A DNA stretch of 64,000 bases from Anthostomella pinea (lineage: Eukaryota > Ascomycota > Sordariomycetes > Xylariales > Xylariaceae): NCBI GenBank assembly GCA_963556695.1, contig CAUWAG010000003.1, positions 4,898,001 to 4,962,000 of the forward strand. The letters run 5' to 3'. The notes under the pieces were generated by a model. It searched no databases and was not told the DNA's origin. It saw only the letters and a list, made by a program, of their open reading frames with translations. Positions 58,169-64,000 of this stretch are shown one piece after another. The position numbers were made by a program, and so were the translations under genes. Every line of letters begins with the position of its first letter. Within the stretch, counting starts at the first letter, position 1.

Positions 58169-59447
58169 ATGTCTCCGATTCCAACTCGTCAACTCGGTAA
58201 GAACGGGCCTATGGTCCCCAGGATCGGCTACGGCACAATGGGCCTGTCACTCGGCTACGGAAAGCCAGTGCCGGACGAGCAGAGTCTCGAAGTCCTGGAC
58301 CACGCGCATAAGATCGGCGCAGCATTTTGGGACACGAGCGACTTCTACGTACGATCAAAACGTCCACCCACATATAGCATCGAAAGCTAACCAGATTTAT
58401 GCGCACAGGGAGACTCCGAGGAAGTCCTAGGCAAATGGTTCACCCGATCTGGCAAGCGCTCCGACATATTCCTCGCGACCAAGTTCGGCGCAGTCCGTCT
58501 GGGCGGCGGTAACTTTGGCTTCCGCGGTGACGCAGTCTATGTAAGCGAGGCCTGCGAGCAGAGCCTGAAGCGGCTGGGCGTCGAGCACATTGACCTCTGG
58601 TATCCGCACCGGCTCGACGGCAGCACCCCGGTCGAGCTCATCGTGGCCGAGATGGTCAAGATGAAAGAGTACGCACTGAACCACCCCGTCCCCATAATGG
58701 CTCGATCGCATCTCCGTGCTAACCCATCCTATTTCGCAAAAAGACAAGGCAAGATCCGCCACCTGGGCCTCTGCGAGGTATCGGCCGCGACGCTCCGCCG
58801 CGCCCACGCCGTGCACCCCATCGCGGCCGTGCAGGTCGAGTACAGCCCCTTCAGCACCGAGATCGAGGACGGACTGCTGCAGGCGTGCCGCGAGCTCGGC
58901 GTCGCCGTCGTGGCCTACAGCCCGCTGTCACGCGGGCTGCTGAGCGGCCAGATCAAGAGCCGCGACGGCTTCGGCGAGGACGACATCCGCCGGTTCTACC
59001 CGCGCTTCAACGAGGAGAACTTCCCGAAGAACATGGCCCTCGTGGCCGAGCTTGGGAGGATCGCCGAGGTTAAGGGGTGCACGGTTGGCCAGCTCACGCT
59101 TGCGTGGCTGTTGGGTCAGGGTGATGACATTTTTCCTATTCCTGGGTATGTTGAACCGTCTCTGATAATGCTTCCTCTGTATTTATTATGTTGGGTGCGA
59201 TACTGACTGGCCCCAATACAGGACGAAAAATATCAAGTACCTCGAGGAGAACTCCTCTGCGGCAGACGTCGAGCTGACTCCTGACGAGGTCGCACGTATC
59301 CGCTCACTGCTCAACAATGCCTCCTTCGGCGCTCGGTACGCGCCCGAGCATTCCTTTGCGCTGTTTAGTGACACGCCCCTCCTGGAGGACCATGCTGCAG
59401 GAAAGGGGAGCGAGGTCAAGGCTGGAATCAGCGGTCGGGTGGTTTAG
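58169..59447 (+). CDS. Aldo/keto reductase
   Basis: Four exons: 58169-58348, 58409-58668, 58744-59145, 59222-59447 (355 aa). Introns are 60-76 nt with CTAAC or CTGAC branch sites. A (beta/alpha)8 NADP(H)-dependent oxidoreductase; the catalytic tetrad is visible as Asp55 and Tyr60 (WDTSDFY), Lys85 (LATKFGA) and His127 (WYPHRLD). Further family marks are QVEYSPFSTEIE, AYSPLSRGLLSG and the cofactor-phosphate region PIPGTKNIKYLEEN, the latter formed by splicing. The third exon is very GC-rich compared with the neighbouring dead regulator. It reduces aldehydes or ketones; the substrate is unknown. Cytosolic, with no signal. All residues appear intact, so it has outlived the adjacent regulator. Confidence 0.93.
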
Positions 59448-60150
59448 ATGCGAGTTGATCTATAGATATCTTAGGCAATCAGGTAAACAGGGTTGAACGC
59501 TGGACTTGTTACACTGTGTGTGACTTAAGCAGTGAATGTATGAGTTCAAAACGTTAAATCTGGTCAGTGATGACTTGCGGCGGACCGGGACTCACTCCAT
59601 TGCAATATTCTCTGACTAGCAGCAGCGCCTCGGAAACACAGACGTAGTCGGGTGACTGATCCAGAACAAAGAAAGTGCCAACCATTCTATTGTTGGTGAC
59701 GAATGCCATATCACCAACTGTAAGACCTTCTGCAGATGTTGGCCTGGTGTAATTGTGCGTATAAGTATGTCCGTTCCCACGATTGTCTGGAATGCGAGTA
59801 TCATCATCGGCATCAAACCAGACGTGAACGTCTTGTTGCCTCGTACCTTGACCATCTAGATAGAATGGGTAGGCAGGCTCTTCACCCCCTTCTGCAAGGT
59901 ACAATGCTAACGGCTGAGAACGGACAGCTAGACGACCAGCTCATAGTCGCGGTACGCCACCTCGACGGGGGATTGCGGCAAATGATGGAAGAGGAGTTTC
60001 CTGTCTTCTGCGAGGCCGTGCCTTGTCTGGAGAGAAAGTTTTCGGAGAACAACTCATGGAGTCGAGAAGCACTTGGCATTCGTCCCCCTTCACGTATGTA
60101 CCCGTCGGCATCGAGCTTGCAGCTTTCCCATCTACTGACAAAATCCCCAG
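59448..60150. other. Region with overlapping weak coding signals
   Basis: On the plus strand, 59865-60093 reads as a gene-like exon (MGRQALHPLLQG.., EEEFPVFCEAVPCLERKF) with a GTATGT donor. It cannot be joined in frame to the exon at 60151. On the minus strand, 59940-59554 is open. Neither gives a full gene. Confidence 0.4.
59554..59904 (-). CDS. Unassigned minus-strand open frame
   Basis: An open frame of 116 codons ending at 59554, rich in Asp, Asn, Thr and Gly (HVWFDADDDTRIPDN, LTVGDMAFVTNNRMVG). Its composition looks protein-like, and the plus strand opposite has stops. No ATG, upstream exon or known domain was found. It could be the 3' exon of a lost gene. Confidence 0.2.
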   Translation of the reverse strand: MYLAEGGEEPAYPFYLDGQGTRQQDVHVWFDADDDTRIPDNRGNGHTYTHNYTRPTSAEGLTVGDMAFVTNNRMVGTFFVLDQSPDYVCVSEALLLVREYCNGVSPGPPQVITDQI

Positions 60151-60759
60151 ATATTCGCTCGACTGGAGATCGAGTGTTGCAAGAGCAATCGGCGTGACGC
60201 TGGTCCCGTCGAAGATGGTGGTCCCGTCGAAGATGGTGGTGCCGTCCATGCCGCTGTCATACTAGGCTTCACATTTGGGCTGGTCGATCTCATCGAGATG
60301 TACGGCAACCACGGCCCTGGGCATCAGGCATCCGACACGCCCAGAGGCCCGAGATTCGGAATGAAGTGGTCGATCTTCATGGGAGAAGTCAGCCTCAGAT
60401 ATGACCCAGAGAAAGAAGATGGAGTCGTACGTTCTATGCTTCGTCCGAGCTCTCTGTCCCCGATGCTGACGATCTCAGGATTACTTCCTCCAGGTACGAC
60501 AAGGTCCGCCTAGTGGAACGGGCCGGTGGACGGACCTGACTATGTCTACCCTACATGAAATCACCCATGGAAATGGTAAGACGCCTTATCGCGCTGATTG
60601 GACGTACACTGACGCGACTGGGCTGTAGCAACCTCCCCCGTCACGTACAATTAGATTGGCGATTGCGATACTAACCGTGATTTCTCCTTCGACGTCCATG
60701 CGTGACCGCTCAAGCACGACGACAGATCCCAAGCTGAGTGGAACAAGATCACTCAGTAA
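60151..60759 (+). pseudogene. Decayed gene with HExxH motif
   Basis: Three exon-like blocks in one frame: 60151-60426, 60479-60575 and 60629-60759, with good donors, branch sites (GCTGAC, CACTGAC) and acceptors in the 52- and 53-nt introns. The product includes EIECCKSNRR, VEDGG repeated twice, LGFTFGLVDLIEMYGNHGPG, WSIFMGEVSLRYDPEKED and STLHEITHGN. HEITH fits the zinc-binding HExxH of metalloproteases, though no wider family match is recognised. After the second intron the frame meets TAG 60652 and TGA 60703, each one C-to-T step from CAG and CGA. It then reads on to TAA 60757. The 5' exon is missing or cannot be joined. Probably a pseudogene. Confidence 0.5.
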
Positions 60760-60942
60760 TAGAGGGGTATTGTGGAGGTTTCACCACCATGCAGTGAGTC
60801 CTGTGGTCGGAAGGCGGGGTTGGCTAGATTGCTTCGGATGTAGTAGCTATACTGCTATACCTTGATACCTAAGGATTAATCAACTTTTTTGTATCATCAC
60901 TTCCATCGGCTTACGCCAACCGTGACAAGTACCCGGTTCACC

Positions 60943-62433
60943 TCAAGACAACCCAACAACCTCATAGTTGAAATCGCAAAACCCATCGACAGGCGAGTCA
61001 CCAACATCCACAGAAGAAGAAGCACTGGCAACCAGATCTCCCGAGCTATTAAACAGCTGCAAGGTCTGAGCACCCTGCACCATTCCCGCGACGGTATTGA
61101 AGCTGAGGCCCGCACCAACAGTGTCGGTCCGTATGACAGTCCCGGCACTCGAGACCTTCACAGTGTATCCGCTAGCATCGGCAGGCAGCACGACGGCGTA
61201 GTTGACAGCGTCGACGCCAGCCTGGTAGCCCGGCGGCGTTCCGTCAGAGCCGCTTTGGGTCACGCACGACGTCAACACGGGCCGGTACCACATGGCGCCT
61301 GCGAACTGGGCGTTGCCGGCTGGCACCATGCTGCTTGTCGAGGTGGCGCCGGACTTGAACGCTGCGATGAAGGAGGTGATGACCGACTGCCATCCCGAGT
61401 GCGGCGTCGTGGCCGAGTTGCCGTAGTCGGGTATGTCGGCCTCGACCCAGGTGTTGCCGATGTAGTGGCTTTCGCCTGCGTCGTTCTATTACATAATGTT
61501 AGACGTTGGGCAGACATGACTTGCGAGTGAGAGGATATCGGAGGCAGCCGTAGCAGGGGAGCAACACGGGAGGTGGACTAGGTACTCACCCAGGTTATGA
61601 CCTCAGCGAACTGCGGTGAAACCGTGAGGATCTGTTGCATACGCTGGGCGAAATTTCCCTCGCCAGATCGGTACCAGTTCGAACCATCCAGATGCTTATA
61701 CTGCAGGGACGAAAGACCCATCATGTAGGCCTTCCCAGCGGCATCAGCGCCCGATTTGACGACCTGATCCTGACTGGCCGAAACATTGACAGGCGAATCA
61801 GATTGCTTCGGCCAAGCCGTCTCCCACGAGAAAACGCCATCAAGAGCGGAGCCCCAGGTCCCCCAAAAGGTCGCCGGATCGCTATAGTAGCTGCCGTCAG
61901 CCTCGGGGTTCGGGATGAGATAGACATTGTATGTCGTCTTGAACGATTCCCAGGCCGAAGCACCTAGGGATCCGCCGCTGTACGACGAGACCAGGGGCAA
62001 ATTCGAATCTCCGTAGTGCAGGTACGAGTCACGATCAGAGTACTCCGTGTAGATGGCGTCGAAGTCCCCGAGGGTGCCGTCTTGTCCGAGGTCGAAGCTG
62101 AAGAAGAGCTTGAAGCCCACGCTGTCCGCATAGTCGAATAGCTGGTCCGTCGTGTTGAGCGCCCACGACGCCGACGGTGCCCCAATGTTCAGCGCGAAAG
62201 CGTCGAAGCCAGCAGCTTGTGCCTGGTCGATGTCGAGCTGCGCATGATTTGTCGCAGGGTCGACCGTTCCGATCTACACGAGACAGGGGTTAGATATGAT
62301 GGTCGGTCAATTCATACACAGTAGAACTCACCAGGTAATGCGCGAACACCAGTTTGCTTTGCGCCTCTACCGTTCCAAGCAGTCCGGATACAATTGCCAG
62401 TGAGGCGGCGACTAGAAGCAATCCTCTGGTCAT
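60943..62433 (-). CDS. Secreted GH71 alpha-1,3-glucanase (mutanase)
   Basis: Three exons: 62433-62332, 62273-61590, 61485-60943, with introns of 58 and 104 nt, all phase 0 (442 aa). The signal peptide is MTRGLLLVAASLAIVSGLLG, ending near VEAQS. The mature start KLVFAHYLIGTVDPATNHA is the glycoside hydrolase family 71 opening. AGFDAFALNIG, GFKLFFSFD and the NDAGESHYIG motif formed at the second junction are further GH71 marks. GH71 enzymes cleave alpha-1,3-glucan of fungal walls or polymers such as mutan, in wall remodelling, cell separation or attack on other fungi. The C-terminal 120 residues form a beta-rich tail (FNSSGDLVASASSSVDVG). No carbohydrate-binding module is apparent. Confidence 0.93.
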
Positions 62434-64000
62434 GTTGTGCAGATTTCAAGCAGCTGACAGTATCGAGTCTTTGGAAGAGAAGAAGCTGTAAAGTGCAGAT
62501 TCAACAACGGAGAAAGCGCACTTGGCTTGTTGCTTGAGTCTTCAAAGTCTTCAACATGATCACTTGCGACGGCGCAGTATCGACTATTTACACTTGTCCA
62601 GGATGCTAACGTTATTGGTTAGCGGTTCCAGGGTATGGGTCTGAATCCAATATAATGCCCGTAACTGCCATGCTAATAATACATACGTAACTAGAACTTA
62701 TCATAGCCTATGAAAAGTTCCCAGCATTGCGGGTATATGTGGAACCGCTAACCATTACCTACATACCATCCTGGACACCTGTCGATAGGATCACGCAACG
62801 ACATGGTCAAAGATGAATTCGGCAGGTGTGCCTTGCGTCCACGGGGGCCCTGTCACGCCTGTTCCTATTCAGCCGCAAGGCCCGAGCTACTAACACATTG
62901 TATGACATTCGCATTCGTTTTCGTTTGAAGAGCGAACCAACTAGATTTAGATTCAACGCCGTTCAACATCGAAATAATTTGGATGATTCAGAGAAATTAA
63001 AAGCACAATCCTGAGCATTCCTATCTTTGTCCGGGACAACTACGAGAAACGGGGTGAGGGGGTTGCTGGAAAGGGGCAGTACCATAAAATACCAAAATAC
63101 GGGGAAGTGCATAGCGGGGAAACCTCGTTCTCGCTTAGGTAGGTAGCGCACGGTTTCGATGGAACTGCCGATGTAGCCGGCTCAACGTTGCTTCGTGGAT
63201 GTTGCTACTACCTGCCCTTGTCAGAAATGCTTGCACATAAGCGTAGCATCTTCCTTCTTCCTTCGGCTTTTGAGCCTCGAGAGTCAGGAGGTGGCATATT
63301 GTCCAATCGTCATGGCTCGCCGCGTTACCCGTTGGTCCTAGCGCGGTGCCCGGACGAGGCTCAGCTCAGTCAGCCCATGAAGGATCGAAGGCATCTAAAA
63401 AGCCGAGTGCGACTCCGTCCGTCGCATCGAGGACATTTCCGCTGAGATAGACGATACGACGGTAATAACACAAGCGCCCGAAGCCCACGAGACGATCTCC
63501 GCACGTTGGTCGCAGCGGGAAAAATAGTTCCGGCAGCATAATAACGAGCGCAAGCAGCGGCAGCGATGATGATGTTGGCATGAGTGGAAGTTAAACCCTC
63601 CGCCCACAGGACTTCCGCCATATGAACCCAGCCCTGTTGCGTTCGCATTTAAGCTTCCCTTCCTTTTTGCTACATAAAAAACCAGCGTAATACGGGCCTA
63701 ACTAAGGAGTCAGGTGCCGTTACACATACTCAAGCGTACCAAAGGTGCGTGTGAGTTTGGCATAGCAGTGCTTGGAGGTGAACTGACGCGTCTCGCCACT
63801 GGAATACCACCAAAACCACTGTCTTCTCCAGTCGCAGCCGCTACAGAACTTACGCAAGAGCCTGCCGTTGGGCTGTTGTAGTGCATGGTGCAAAACTGGA
63901 AACGGAGAATCATGATGTATCCCTCAAGTACGCTACTCATATAATGCAAAGCCGAAGACGAGAACATGGAATACAGCGCTCGCATGTAGTATACGCCTCT
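62434..64000. other. Promoter of the GH71 gene and window edge
   Basis: 1.6 kb. It contains the inverted-repeat element at 62596-62776 and a TAGGTAGGTAG motif at 63136-63146. A minus-strand frame at 63710-63985 near the edge has no recognisable features. No gene is supported. Confidence 0.5.
62596..62776. mobile_element. 181-bp inverted-repeat element (MITE-like)
   Basis: The ends are imperfect inverted repeats of about 35-40 bp. GTCCAGGATG..TTGGTTAGCGGTTCCA at the left (62596) pairs with TGGAACCGCTAACC..CATCCTGGAC at the right (ends 62776). The internal 110 bp are AT-rich and non-coding. No clear target duplication is seen. It lies 160 bp upstream of the GH71 start, so it could be a small element in the promoter or a structured regulatory palindrome. 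Confidence 0.65.

Noticed and set aside
1..64000. tRNA, rRNA, CRISPR or bacterial-type operon features
   Set aside because: I looked for TPsiC-like arms, rRNA-like blocks and spaced direct repeats by eye and found none convincing; a tRNAscan-SE run would settle the tRNA question.

Overview
The window reads as nuclear DNA of a filamentous ascomycete (Pezizomycotina, probably Sordariomycetes). Genes are short and broken by 50-130 nt introns with GT..AG ends and CTGAC/CTAAC branch sites. Products are typical of the group: an atypical Zn2Cys6 protein, a CRT10 protein, PEX5, a GH71 glucanase and small secreted cysteine proteins. There is no operon structure and no rRNA, tRNA or CRISPR that I could recognise. 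Gene models were built by hand from splice signals and reading-frame continuity. For each intact multi-exon model the exon lengths sum to a multiple of three.

Layout. 0.5-3.2 kb: Zn2Cys6 protein (+). 5.8-7.2 kb: TauD/TfdA-like dioxygenase (+). 7.2-13.7 kb: gene-poor. 13.8-16.2 kb: CRT10-like WD protein (+). 19.5-21.3 kb: Mep-type ammonium transporter (+), tail-to-tail with a secreted TAP-like alpha/beta hydrolase (-, 21.7-23.9 kb). 25.0-26.1 kb: tandem FolB-like protein (-). 26.8-27.5 kb: GNAT acetyltransferase (-), divergent from a SET/MYND protein (+, 28.4-30.2 kb). 31.1-31.6 kb: small secreted protein (+). 32.6-34.8 kb: REX1-type RNA exonuclease (+). 35.7-36.4 kb: unrecognised two-exon gene or remnant. 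36.6-37.1 kb: AT-rich TIR element with TA target duplications, followed by a duplicated block and an eight-cysteine secreted protein (-, 37.6-38.1 kb). 40.6-42.6 kb: PEX5 (-). 43.5-44.5 kb: two-RRM protein (-). 45.9-47.4 kb: bHLH regulator (-). 47.4-56.3 kb: nine kb with no gene I can support. 56.3-58.0 kb: Zn2Cys6 regulator broken by four nonsense codons. 58.2-59.4 kb: intact aldo/keto reductase (+). 60.1-60.8 kb: decayed gene with an HExxH motif. 60.9-62.4 kb: GH71 alpha-1,3-glucanase (-). 62.6-62.8 kb: MITE-like inverted repeat.

The left and centre are mostly housekeeping and nutrition genes: nitrogen uptake, peroxisome import, RNA processing, folate-type chemistry and chromatin or protein methylation. 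The right end looks accessory: two decayed genes whose stop codons are all explained by C-to-T changes (as RIP or CpG decay would give), an isolated oxidoreductase beside a dead regulator, tandem repeats and inverted-repeat elements. The most informative observations are the four-stop regulator, the TA-flanked AT-rich element beside a remnant gene and a secreted cysteine-rich gene, and two genes whose start codon is isolated or split by an intron.
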